63,538 nt of DNA from Porphyromonas cangingivalis (GTDB lineage: Bacteria > Bacteroidota > Bacteroidia > Bacteroidales > Paludibacteraceae), in NCBI GenBank assembly GCA_945902955.1, contig CAMDNO010000004.1:1-63538 (forward strand). Direction: 5' to 3'. Made by a program: the position numbers and the translations under genes. Each line of letters begins with the position of its first letter. Positions within the stretch are counted from its first letter, which is position 1. Of this stretch, positions 50,297 to 59,711 are shown piece after piece. The notes below the pieces were generated by a model that saw only the letters and a program-made list of their open reading frames with translations, had not been told where the DNA came from and searched no databases.

Positions 50297-50333
50297 AGTG
50301 GAATTTCTTTAAAATAGAAATTCCACTTTTTTA
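50297..50333 (+). terminator. Rho-independent terminator
   Basis: AGTGGAATTTCT-TTAAAAT-AGAAATTCCACT followed by T-rich tract. Confidence 0.85.
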
Positions 50334-50376
50334 TTTATAAAAATACCCTATATTTGCCATCAAAAACAAGAGCTAA

Positions 50377-51351
50377 ATGAGTTATTTTTCGAATGTTGTA
50401 AAGATATTCTTTCTGTTTATAAAATTTTGGAAGCAGTTCAAAAAACAAAAAAAGTTTCTTTCGGAGTTTTCACAAACTTATGATAATAAACTTAATAAGT
50501 CTGATTTAGACCGAGTAAGAACGTACGGGTTGTATGTTCCAATTTTCATTGGCGAATCGTACAGCGTGCTTCGTGGCAGCAAACTCACCACAAATGAACG
50601 AACTGCCATAACTTGCCTCGGGAGCATGACGGCTTTGTTCGACGACTTATTTGACGAAAGTGATTATTCGGACGATTTTATTCGAAACGTGTTGGGAAAT
50701 CCTGTTAAAAATGAATCATATTCGCCTCAACTGAATTTATTGGTAGAATTATATCTGCTGTTTTTGGAAAATTCAAATCATAAATCGAGTGCTAAAGTGC
50801 TAATGAATAACATTTTTCATGCTCAAGTAGCATCACGAAATCAAACACAGGCATCCCTTTCGCAAAAAGAACTCGAAACCATAACTTACAACAAAGGTGG
50901 CTACACCATGCAACTTTACCGCAGGGCTTTTGCAAATATTATTTCCGAAAATGAAGATGCCCTTTTTTACAAATTAGGCGCTATTGGTCAACTCGAAAAT
51001 GATATTTTTGATATTTATAAAGATTATAATGCGGGGATAAAAACCTTGGCAACAACGGCAAGCGAAATTAAACATCTTGAACTAACATATCAAAATTTAC
51101 ATTCCGAAATCTTGAATAACATTGATAAAACGACCTATAAATTTGAAAATAAAGAACAATTCAAATTGATATGTTCGTTGATAATTTCGCGTGGATATGT
51201 TGCTTTATCGCAATTTAAAAAATTATCAAAAAAAACGAATCTTGTTTTTAAAATAACGAAATATTCCCGGAATGAACTAATTTGTGATATGGAAAAGCCA
51301 TTAAATAGGGTTAAACTGCTCCATTATGCAGCAAGTTGCAGTAAAAAATAG
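50377..51351 (+). CDS. Class I isoprenoid-synthase-like protein (divergent)
   Basis: 324 aa; helical; SMTALFDDLFDESDYSDD (DDxxD-type) and GQLENDIFDIYKDYNAGIKTLA (NDxxDxxxD-type). Confidence 0.65.
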   Translation: MSYFSNVVKIFFLFIKFWKQFKKQKKFLSEFSQTYDNKLNKSDLDRVRTYGLYVPIFIGESYSVLRGSKLTTNERTAITCLGSMTALFDDLFDESDYSDDFIRNVLGNPVKNESYSPQLNLLVELYLLFLENSNHKSSAKVLMNNIFHAQVASRNQTQASLSQKELETITYNKGGYTMQLYRRAFANIISENEDALFYKLGAIGQLENDIFDIYKDYNAGIKTLATTASEIKHLELTYQNLHSEILNNIDKTTYKFENKEQFKLICSLIISRGYVALSQFKKLSKKTNLVFKITKYSRNELICDMEKPLNRVKLLHYAASCSKK

Positions 51352-51387
51352 TATTTTTGCATTCCAAATCAACTTTTTAAATTCCTC

Positions 51388-52797
51388 ATGGCTAAACAGA
51401 AAAAACCACATCCGATATTTACCGATGTTACTATTACCGATATTGCTGCCGAAGGCAAGGCAATTGCTCGCATAAATGATGTGGTGGTTTTTGTGCCTTA
51501 TGTGGTGCCCGGAGATATTGTAGACCTGCAGGTTACGCGCAAAAAGAGCAACTTTATGGAAGCGCGCCCTATTCATTTCCATTCCTATTCTGCCGAGCGC
51601 ATCGAAGCTGTGTGTGAACATTTTGGCATTTGTGGCGGATGCAAATGGCAAACTCTCCCCTACTCGGCACAGTTGCGCTATAAACAAAAACAAATTGTTG
51701 ATAACCTTACTCGTATCGGCAAAATTGATTTGCCCGAAATTACGCCTATTTTAGGGTCGGCTAAAACAGAATTTTACCGCAACAAATTGGAATTTACTTT
51801 CTCGAATAAGCGCTGGCGCACCAACGAAGAGATAGCCGAAGGGAAGGTTTTTGAAACGATGAATGCTGTTGGATTTCATATTCCGGGTGCTTTCGACAAA
51901 GTGCTGGATATAAATAAATGCTGGTTGCAGACACAAGATTCGAATGAAATTCGCAACGAAGTGCGTCGATACGCACTGGAAAAAGGCTTGACATTCTTTG
52001 ATTTACGATTGCAGGAAGGGTTTTTGCGCACCATGATGGTACGAACAACCAGCACCGGCGAATTGATGGTGATTTTAATATTTTATTACGAAGATAAAGC
52101 CGAACAAGATGCTTTGCTTCAAAACCTTGCTAATAAATTTCCACAAATTACATCCTTATTATACGTTATCAATTCGAAAGCAAACGACACGATAACCGAT
52201 CAGGAAATACATGTTTTCAGTGGAAATGAATGTATTTACGAAGCGATGGAAGAATTGAGATTCAAGATTGGACCAAAATCCTTTTATCAAACAAACTCCG
52301 AACAAGCCTACGAATTATACAAAATAGCACGAAATTTTGCAGGTCTCACTGGCAAAGAATTGGTGTACGACCTTTATACAGGTACGGGTACTATTGCCAA
52401 CTTTGTAGCGCATCAAGCAAGCAAAGTAATTGGTATTGAATATGTTCCAGAAGCTATTGAAGATGCAAAGGTAAATTCGGCACTTAATAATATCAATAAT
52501 ACGCTATTTTTTGCCGGCGATATGAAAGATATTTTGAACGCCGCGTTTATCGAAACCCACGGCAAGCCCGATGTGATTATTACCGATCCGCCTCGTGCTG
52601 GCATGCACGACGATGTGATTGCTGCCATTAGGCTGGCCGCTCCCGAGCGCATTGTATATGTAAGCTGCAATCCTGCCACCCAAGCACGCGATTTGAGTTT
52701 GCTCGACGCTGATTATAAGGTAACTGCGGTGCAACCTGTGGATATGTTTCCACACACGCATCATGTAGAGAACGTGGTTTTACTCCAAAGAAAATAA
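51388..52797 (+). CDS. rlmD: 23S rRNA (uracil-5-)-methyltransferase RumA/RlmD family
   Basis: 469 aa; TRAM-like N-terminus, CEHFGICGGCKWQTLPYSAQLRYK FeS motif, YDLYTGTGTIANFVA, DPPRAGMH, YVSCNPATQARDL. Confidence 0.93.
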   Translation: MAKQKKPHPIFTDVTITDIAAEGKAIARINDVVVFVPYVVPGDIVDLQVTRKKSNFMEARPIHFHSYSAERIEAVCEHFGICGGCKWQTLPYSAQLRYKQKQIVDNLTRIGKIDLPEITPILGSAKTEFYRNKLEFTFSNKRWRTNEEIAEGKVFETMNAVGFHIPGAFDKVLDINKCWLQTQDSNEIRNEVRRYALEKGLTFFDLRLQEGFLRTMMVRTTSTGELMVILIFYYEDKAEQDALLQNLANKFPQITSLLYVINSKANDTITDQEIHVFSGNECIYEAMEELRFKIGPKSFYQTNSEQAYELYKIARNFAGLTGKELVYDLYTGTGTIANFVAHQASKVIGIEYVPEAIEDAKVNSALNNINNTLFFAGDMKDILNAAFIETHGKPDVIITDPPRAGMHDDVIAAIRLAAPERIVYVSCNPATQARDLSLLDADYKVTAVQPVDMFPHTHHVENVVLLQRK

Positions 52798-52842
52798 TTT
52801 GAAAATTAAATTCATTAACAACAGATGAACCAATCAACTGAT

Positions 52843-52902
52843 GAACTAATTAACCAGTGAACTAATTAACCAGTGAACTAATTAACCAGTGAACTAATCA
52901 AC
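52843..52902. repeat. 16-bp tandem repeat GAACTAATTAACCAGT (three exact copies plus partial)
   Basis: Copies at 52843, 52859 and 52875, then gaactaatcaac. Confidence 0.92.
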
Positions 52903-52918
52903 AAATCAACTAAATATT

Positions 52919-54337
52919 ATGTATAGCTTTTTATTATCGATTGTAGCACTGATAGTTGGCTACATTATTTATGGTAAAATAACCGAAAAGGTTTTTGGTA
53001 TCGACGAAAATCGGAAAACGCCCGCCATTGCCAATCCCGATGGTGTGGATTATGTGCCACTGCCTTGGTGGAAAGTGTTTCTGATACAGTTTTTGAATAT
53101 TGCAGGACTTGGACCAATTTTTGGTGCCATTATGGGCGTCATGTTTGGTTCTGCTTCGTTCCTTTGGATTGTATTAGGGACTATTTTTGCCGGAGGCGTT
53201 CACGATTATTTATCGGGCATGATGTCGGTTCGTGCCAACGGCGCAAGCCAGTCCGAATTAGTTGGTATGCACCTTGGCAATAGCGTTAAACAGTTTATGC
53301 GTGGATTTTCATTAGTATTGATGATATTAGTTGGGGCTGTTTTTGTTTCGGGACCAGCTGGTTTGCTAGCCAAAATGACACCCGATTCCATTAATGTTAC
53401 TTGGTGGATAATTATCGTTTTTGCGTATTATATTTTGGCAACATTGCTTCCTATCGATAAAATTATTGGTAAAATATATCCTGTTTTTGGTTTTGCATTA
53501 CTGTTTATGGCAGTAGGAATTATGGGTGCGATGATTTTTAACAATGCTCCCATTCCTGAATTTACCGAAGGTTTCTCCAATTTGCATCCCAAGCATCTAC
53601 CTATTTTCCCTATAATGTTCGTTTCAATTGCCTGTGGAGCTATTTCGGGTTTTCATGCTACGCAATCGCCCCTGATGGCACGCTGTATCGAAAACGAAAA
53701 ATTGGGTCGACGGGTATTTTATGGCAGTATGGTTGCCGAAGGCATTGTTGCTCTGATTTGGGCAGCAGCTGCTTCGAGTTTTTATGGCTCTATCCAAGGT
53801 TTGCAGGAACATGTAGCTTCGCTCGGAAATGTAAACGCACCGGCACAAATTGTAGATCAAATTTCTAAATCGTGGCTCGGACCAATTGGAGGCGCTTTGG
53901 CTTTGCTTGGTGTAATCGCAGCACCACTTACTTCGGGCGACACGGCTTTGCGTTCGGCACGATTGATAGCCGCTGATTTTTTGAAATTTGATCAAAAACC
54001 AATATCAAAACGTTTGATAATTTCGATACCAATTTTCGTAATTACATTTCTGATTTTGCAAATGGATTTCAATGTGCTTTGGCGCTATTTTGCATGGAGC
54101 AATCAAACTTTAGCAGTGTTTACACTCTGGGCTATAACTGTTTATCTATATAAAAAAGAAAAAATGTATATCATTTCGCTATTGCCGGCATTGTTTATGA
54201 CTGCCGTTACAGTGAGTTATATTTTTATCGCTCCTGAGGGTTTTCATTTATCGCAACAAATTTCTATTATTGGCGGTTTGGTAACAGCATTTTTAGTGTT
54301 AGGATTATTTTTTTATAAAACCAAAAAACAGATTTAG
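52919..54337 (+). CDS. cstA: CstA-family carbon starvation/pyruvate transporter-like protein
   Basis: 472 aa, multiple TM segments; NIAGLGPIFGAIMGVMFG, GGVHDYLSGMMSVRANGAS, HATQSPLMARCIENEKLGRRVFYGSMVAEGIVALIWA, TSGDTALRSARL. Confidence 0.93.
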   Translation: MYSFLLSIVALIVGYIIYGKITEKVFGIDENRKTPAIANPDGVDYVPLPWWKVFLIQFLNIAGLGPIFGAIMGVMFGSASFLWIVLGTIFAGGVHDYLSGMMSVRANGASQSELVGMHLGNSVKQFMRGFSLVLMILVGAVFVSGPAGLLAKMTPDSINVTWWIIIVFAYYILATLLPIDKIIGKIYPVFGFALLFMAVGIMGAMIFNNAPIPEFTEGFSNLHPKHLPIFPIMFVSIACGAISGFHATQSPLMARCIENEKLGRRVFYGSMVAEGIVALIWAAAASSFYGSIQGLQEHVASLGNVNAPAQIVDQISKSWLGPIGGALALLGVIAAPLTSGDTALRSARLIAADFLKFDQKPISKRLIISIPIFVITFLILQMDFNVLWRYFAWSNQTLAVFTLWAITVYLYKKEKMYIISLLPALFMTAVTVSYIFIAPEGFHLSQQISIIGGLVTAFLVLGLFFYKTKKQI

Positions 54338-54416
54338 GATTTAATACTTTCCATTTTGTAAGAAAAGTTGTTTCTTTGCAATTATTAATGGAAATTACGA
54401 CACAAAAAACAAAATA

Positions 54417-55541
54417 ATGGCAATTGAAATACAAGAAGTTAAGTCGAAAAGTGAATTGAAAAAATTTATTTGGTTTGGCATTAATTTATATAAAAATAAT
54501 AAATTTGCTGCACCACCATTAATGATAGACGACCTTTTGAATTTGTCGAAAGATAGCAATCCGGCACACGAATTTTGCGAATCGGCTTATTATGTCGCCT
54601 TAAAAAATGGTAAAATTGTTGGTCGCATAGCAGCCATCATTAATCCTGTAGCAAACACAACCTGGAACGAAAAGAAGGCGCGTTTTGGCTGGGTCGATTT
54701 TATCGACGACAAAGAAGTCTCGAAAGCCCTTTTTGATACCGCTATTGCATGGGCCAAAGGCAAAGGAATGACCGAAATTTGCGGTCCACTTGGTTTTACG
54801 GACTTCGACCCCGAAGGATTATTAATTGAAGGGTATGATAAACCAAGCACTTTAGCCACTATTTACAACTACCCTTATTACGTGCAACATATTGAAGAAT
54901 ATGGGTTTAAAAAAGAAATTGATTGGAAAGAGTATTTAATAACAGTGCCTGAAGTCTTTCCTGAGAAATTTTTCAGAATTGCCGAAATTGTAAAGCAGAA
55001 ATATAAATTACGCTCATTGCGTTTTAAATCGCGCAAAGAAGTAGTCGATAATTATGCCAACAAAATCTTCGGATTATTAAATATGTGTTATAAAGATTTG
55101 TATGGTTTTGCAAAATTAACCGAAAAACAAATCGCATTTTACATTAAATTGTATTTCAGTATTTTTCGTTTGGATACAATTTCGATAGTTGTTGACGAAA
55201 AAGATGAAGTGGTGGCTCTTGGCATTGCCATGCCCAGCTTTACGAAGGCCTTGCAAAAATCCAAAGGAAGTCTATTTCCTTTCGGTTGGTTTTACATGCT
55301 TCGGGCTTTATATAAAAACGATTTGATTGATTTATATTTGATGGCTGTACACCCCGATTATCAAAATAAGGGCGTCAATTCCATTATGTTTGCCGATATA
55401 ATGCCCAATGCAGCCAAAAACGGTTATAAATTTGCCGAATCGAATCCCGAATTAGAAACGAATACCAAAATGTCGTCGCAGTGGGGAAGTTTCGAAAATG
55501 TAAACCACAAACGACGTAGAGCGTACTCTAAAGAGATTTGA
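54417..55541 (+). CDS. GNAT-like N-acetyltransferase family protein
   Basis: 374 aa; GKIVGRIAAIINP, EICGPLGFTDFDPEGLLIEGY, LMAVHPDYQNKGVNSIM. Confidence 0.75.
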   Translation: MAIEIQEVKSKSELKKFIWFGINLYKNNKFAAPPLMIDDLLNLSKDSNPAHEFCESAYYVALKNGKIVGRIAAIINPVANTTWNEKKARFGWVDFIDDKEVSKALFDTAIAWAKGKGMTEICGPLGFTDFDPEGLLIEGYDKPSTLATIYNYPYYVQHIEEYGFKKEIDWKEYLITVPEVFPEKFFRIAEIVKQKYKLRSLRFKSRKEVVDNYANKIFGLLNMCYKDLYGFAKLTEKQIAFYIKLYFSIFRLDTISIVVDEKDEVVALGIAMPSFTKALQKSKGSLFPFGWFYMLRALYKNDLIDLYLMAVHPDYQNKGVNSIMFADIMPNAAKNGYKFAESNPELETNTKMSSQWGSFENVNHKRRRAYSKEI

Positions 55542-55612
55542 TGTGGTGATGTGGTGATGTGGTGATGTGGTGATGTGCCCCGATAGCTATCGGGAGTGGT
55601 GATGTGGTGATT
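55541..55612. repeat. ATGTGGTG tandem repeat with embedded palindrome CCCGATAGCTATCGGG
   Basis: Four exact ATGTGGTG units then the palindrome at 55579..55594; reverse-complement relative at 61249..61330. Confidence 0.9.
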
Positions 55613-55749
55613 GAAAAAATTAGATTAAAAAAGAAAGATATTGTTTATTTGAAAAAGATTAAACAACACATTTATAGGAGATTAAATTAATATGAAGGTT
55701 GGTTCTTAATTAACACATCATCATATCAGCACATTAACTCATCAATCTT

Positions 55750-57327
55750 ATGACACGTAAATTTGATTTTTTAGTAATAGGAAGTGGCTTGGCAGGCATT
55801 AGCTTTGCCATTAAAGCTTCGCAATATGGTAAAGTGGCGTTGATAAGTAAATCGACACTCGACGATACCAACACCAGTTATGCGCAAGGTGGAATTGCAG
55901 CTGTAACCTACGACCCCGACAATTTCGAGAAACACATTCAAGATACACTCATAGCGGGTGATGGGCATTGCAAAGAGGCTACAGTTCGCAAAGTAATAGA
56001 AGATGCACCGGCTCAAATAGAAGAATTGATAAACTGGGGCGTCGATTTTGATAAAGATGAGCTTGGAAAATTCGATTTACACAAAGAGGGCGGACATTCG
56101 GAATTTCGCATTTTACACCATAAAGACAATACAGGATTTGAAATTCAGAAAAGTTTAATTCAGAAAATTCGACAAAATAAAAATATTGAGATTTTCGAAA
56201 ACTTTTTTGCTATCGAAATACTTACTCAGCATCATTTGGGCGAAGTAGTAACGTTGCATACTCCGAATATTGAATGCTATGGTGCTTATGTGCTCGATCA
56301 GGAAACAAATCATATCCATACTTTTTTGGCTAAAATTACGATGATGGCTACCGGAGGCATTGGTAGTGTATATGCTACAACCACTAACCCCGAAATTGCT
56401 ACCGGCGATGGCATTGCTATGGTACACCGGGCACGAGGTGTGATTCAAGACATGGAATTTGTACAATTTCATCCTACCGGACTTTTCAATCCGGGCGAAC
56501 GCCCAACGTTTTTGATAACCGAAGCTATTCGTGGCTATGGAGCTGTTTTGCGTTGTAAAGATGGACGCGAATTTATGCAAAAATACGACGAGAGAGGTTC
56601 GCTTGCTCCTCGCGACATTGTGGCGCGAGCAATAGATAATGAAATGAAAATTCGTGGTCACGAGTTTGTTTATTTGGATGTTACGCATAAAAATGCCGAA
56701 CAAACAAAAGAGCATTTTCCCAATATCTATAAAAAATGCCTTTCGCTGGGGATAGACATTACCAAAGACATGCTTCCCGTATCGCCCACACAGCACTATT
56801 TATGTGGTGGCATAGTTGTTGATGAACATGCTAAGTCGTCGATAAAACATCTTTATGCTGCCGGCGAATGTACTTGCACGGGACTTCATGGTGCCAACCG
56901 ACTGGCTTCCAACTCTTTGTTAGAAGCAATAGTGTATGCCGATGCCGCTGCAAAACATGCTGCAAAAGAATTAGACTCCATAAAGTGGAACGAATTTATT
57001 CCCGATTGGAACGACGAAGGCACTAAACTGCCCGAGGAAATGGTATTGATAACGCAAAGTTTTCGCGAAGTAGAGCAGATTATGAGCACTTACGTGGGCA
57101 TTGTTCGCTCCAATTTACGTTTGAAAAGAGCCATGAGTCGCTTAGAAATTCTGTACCGAGAAGCCGAAGATTTGTTCGACCGATCGGTTGTTTCGCGCGA
57201 AATATGCGAATTACGCAATGTAATTAGCGTAGCTTATTTAATAATAAAACACGCATTGCGTCGCAAAGAAAGTCGTGGATTGCACTATACCATCGACTAT
57301 CCAAAACGGATGAAAAGTGAACGATAA
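55750..57327 (+). CDS. nadB: L-aspartate oxidase
   Basis: 525 aa; FLVIGSGLAGISFAIKASQYGKVALISKS, NTSYAQGGIAAVTY, YLCGGIVVDEHAKSSIKHLYAAGECTCTGLHGANRLASNSLLEAIVYA. Confidence 0.95.
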   Translation: MTRKFDFLVIGSGLAGISFAIKASQYGKVALISKSTLDDTNTSYAQGGIAAVTYDPDNFEKHIQDTLIAGDGHCKEATVRKVIEDAPAQIEELINWGVDFDKDELGKFDLHKEGGHSEFRILHHKDNTGFEIQKSLIQKIRQNKNIEIFENFFAIEILTQHHLGEVVTLHTPNIECYGAYVLDQETNHIHTFLAKITMMATGGIGSVYATTTNPEIATGDGIAMVHRARGVIQDMEFVQFHPTGLFNPGERPTFLITEAIRGYGAVLRCKDGREFMQKYDERGSLAPRDIVARAIDNEMKIRGHEFVYLDVTHKNAEQTKEHFPNIYKKCLSLGIDITKDMLPVSPTQHYLCGGIVVDEHAKSSIKHLYAAGECTCTGLHGANRLASNSLLEAIVYADAAAKHAAKELDSIKWNEFIPDWNDEGTKLPEEMVLITQSFREVEQIMSTYVGIVRSNLRLKRAMSRLEILYREAEDLFDRSVVSREICELRNVISVAYLIIKHALRRKESRGLHYTIDYPKRMKSER

Positions 57328-57346
57328 ACTGATAGAATAAATAAAA

Positions 57347-57712
57347 ATGAAGACGAATTTATTACTTGCCCTAATATTACTATTTGTTTTGAGCACACAA
57401 GCTCAAAACAAAAGTGCATCGGACCATAAACCCACAGTGGTAAAAACCGATGCAGGATGGAATAAATCCGAAAGTGATAATGCGCCAAGCGGCAATGCAC
57501 AAACAATTGCCGAAGGAATTGTTTTCAGTACCAATTCGGATGGAATATTTATAACGTTGCCCAAGGCAGTAGGTAATGTGAAATTATTTTCGCTCACCGG
57601 AGAAGTAGTTTGGATGGGAAATCTCGTTCAAGGTCGCTTTTTTATTCCCACACGAGCTGGTATTTATTTTTTAAAAGTAAACAACAAAAGCTATAAAGTG
57701 GTTTGCAAATAG
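57347..57712 (+). CDS. Small exported protein with T9SS-type sorting-domain-like C-terminus
   Basis: 121 aa; signal peptide MKTNLLLALILLFVLSTQAQ; C-terminus VKLFSLTGEVVWMGNLVQGRFFIPTRAGIYFLKVNNKSYKVVCK. Confidence 0.7.
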   Translation: MKTNLLLALILLFVLSTQAQNKSASDHKPTVVKTDAGWNKSESDNAPSGNAQTIAEGIVFSTNSDGIFITLPKAVGNVKLFSLTGEVVWMGNLVQGRFFIPTRAGIYFLKVNNKSYKVVCK

Positions 57713-57799
57713 ACTGCGGACAACGGACGACGGACAACAGATGAACTAATCAACTGATGAACCAATCAACTAATTAACTAAACAACAAATTAACCAAAA

Positions 57800-58105
57800 A
57801 TGATTAAGCACATTGTATTTTTTAAATTGGCAGAAAATGCCGAAGGCAAAACAAAAGCAGAAAATGCTCTTTACATTAAATCAGAGCTCGAAAATTTGAA
57901 AAATGTAATTCCTCAAATTCGAATCATAGAAGTGGGCATAAACACGCCCGAAGCTCCTATCAGCAACTATGATATTGCTCTGGTTTCTGAATTCGACAGC
58001 ATGACCGACCTCGACATCTATCAAGAACATCCCGAGCACAAACGAGTAGCGGCATTTATAGGGAAAGTGCGAACCGAACGTGCTTGCGTTGATTACGTAA
58101 TGTAA
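57800..58105 (+). CDS. Dabb family (stress-responsive A/B barrel) protein
   Basis: 101 aa; MIKHIVFFKLAENAEGKTKAENA..., DLDIYQEHPEHKRVAAFIGKVRTERACVDY. Confidence 0.88.
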   Translation: MIKHIVFFKLAENAEGKTKAENALYIKSELENLKNVIPQIRIIEVGINTPEAPISNYDIALVSEFDSMTDLDIYQEHPEHKRVAAFIGKVRTERACVDYVM

Positions 58106-58107
58106 CT

Positions 58108-59034
58108 ATGTGGAAGGATTTCTTCTATTTTTCGAAAGGACAACGGATAGCTATTATTGTACTAATTTGTTTGATAATTAGCATAATAGCTATTGATTTT
58201 TTGTTGCCTTACTTCACTCCGCAACAAGAACAATCTAAATCAAACTTTTTAGATGAAGCGCAACGTTTCGAAAAAACACTTGTTTCTCGCGACAGCCTGC
58301 GGAAAGCACAATGGGACCAGAAATACGATAGCATTTTTCAAAATAAAAAAGAGTTTGTAAAAAAGGAAGCAGAAAAATATTCGCTTTTTAATTTTGACCC
58401 CAATACCATTGATTCAGCCACATTTGTTCGGTTAGGATTAAAGCCATTTATTGCCTCTAACATTCTGAAGTTCAGAAGTAAAGGAGGCAAATTCAGAACC
58501 ACCGAAAGTTTCTCGAAAGTATATGGCATTTACCCCGAAAAATTCAAAGAATTGGAGCCCTACATAACCATTGCCGAAATTAAACAAGCGGCAAAAGATA
58601 GTGTAAAATCGAATACGCCTACAAAAATTAAAAACCTAATCGTTGAATTAAATTCGGCCGATACCACCGAATTGATGAAAGTATACGGATTAGGTAGAGG
58701 TTTTGCCAAAGCAATTGTGCGGTTTCGACAGCAAACAGGCGGTTTTGTAAGTGTAGAACAATTGCGCGAACTCTATGGAATGAACGAAGAAAGCTACACA
58801 AAAATAAGCCCAAGTTGTAAACTGAATTTGGCACTCGTTAAGAAAATAAATATAAATACCGCTACTGTTGATCGCCTAAATGCGCATCCTTATCTTAATT
58901 TTTACGAGTCGAAAGCCATTTATGAATTTCGTCGCCGCAAAGGAAAACTCAAAAACGCTAACGAATTAGCTGCCATTTCGGAATTAAAGCCCGAAACCAT
59001 TCGTAAAATTCAACCCTATTTCAATTTCGAATAA
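58108..59034 (+). CDS. Helix-hairpin-helix (ComEA-like) domain protein
   Basis: 308 aa; N-terminal TM; FDPNTIDSATFVRLGLKPFIASNILKFRSKGGKF, LNSADTTELMKVYGLGRGFAKAIVRFRQQTGGF, ININTATVDRLNAHPYLNFYESKAIYEFRRRKG. Confidence 0.9.
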   Translation: MWKDFFYFSKGQRIAIIVLICLIISIIAIDFLLPYFTPQQEQSKSNFLDEAQRFEKTLVSRDSLRKAQWDQKYDSIFQNKKEFVKKEAEKYSLFNFDPNTIDSATFVRLGLKPFIASNILKFRSKGGKFRTTESFSKVYGIYPEKFKELEPYITIAEIKQAAKDSVKSNTPTKIKNLIVELNSADTTELMKVYGLGRGFAKAIVRFRQQTGGFVSVEQLRELYGMNEESYTKISPSCKLNLALVKKININTATVDRLNAHPYLNFYESKAIYEFRRRKGKLKNANELAAISELKPETIRKIQPYFNFE

Positions 59035-59173
59035 TTACTACTTTCGTTTTCGAAGACTTTTCTTTTATTTTGAAGAGTGCAAAATGCCTAAAAACTATAC
59101 AAACAACTGATTATCAATACCTATTAATTTTTGGTACACTAATTGTTTCTATCACAAGCAAAATAGAAATAAT

Positions 59174-59575
59174 ATGAAAACTATTCAGAATTTCACAACG
59201 CTTGTAGCAATTTTTACGATAGCACTTTTAGCAGTTAGTTGCGATAATAGCGCTGACGGTATTAATGGATTAGCTAAAGATCAGGAAAGTCAAAGTGCTA
59301 AAATAGTAAACCTTACCGTTTTGGTAAATGACACTTTCGAAGGCAAATTTTTGTATAAAATCGAAATTTTTGATTCAAATCCAGCCGAAAGCACAGCAGT
59401 ACTTTTAAAATCGGGCGTAGGTTCACGTGATTTGTTTTTCACTTCAAACGTATCGGTATCTGAATTTCAAAAAACTATTTTTGTTCGTCAAACCGACCCT
59501 GTTAAAAATCAATTAGTTAAATCAATTGATGTTTCTACACTTACAGGAAATATTAAGGTTGATTTTAGTAAATAA
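59174..59575 (+). CDS. Lipoprotein of unknown function
   Basis: 133 aa; LLAVSCDNSADG lipobox. Confidence 0.7.
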   Translation: MKTIQNFTTLVAIFTIALLAVSCDNSADGINGLAKDQESQSAKIVNLTVLVNDTFEGKFLYKIEIFDSNPAESTAVLLKSGVGSRDLFFTSNVSVSEFQKTIFVRQTDPVKNQLVKSIDVSTLTGNIKVDFSK

Positions 59576-59636
59576 TATAAGTATTTATTACTTCTCTCAA
59601 CCTGACTTGCAAAACATTGCAAAGTCAGGGAAAAAA

Positions 59637-59679
59637 AATAAACAAGCCGAATGGAATTAACCCATTCGGCTTGTTTATT
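59637..59679. terminator. Bidirectional rho-independent terminator
   Basis: AATAAACAAGCCGAATGG/CCATTCGGCTTGTTTATT, perfect 18-bp stem with 7-nt loop, between convergent genes. Confidence 0.88.
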
Positions 59680-59711
59680 TTATACTAAGTAAGTGAATTT
59701 CAGTAAAAAAA

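Noticed and set aside
52843-52902. Possible CRISPR array
   Set aside because: Units are 16 bp, contiguous and spacer-less; no cas genes seen.
51301-53995. Many minus-strand ORFs opposite rlmD and cstA-like genes
   Set aside because: Antisense to well-supported conserved genes and without signals of their own.
55541-55612. Possible CRISPR or tRNA-like structure because of the strong palindrome
   Set aside because: Simple 8-bp tandem units with no spacers; no cloverleaf could be drawn.
56155-56796. 213-aa minus-strand ORF
   Set aside because: Lies entirely antisense to nadB, low plausibility composition, no recognisable motifs.
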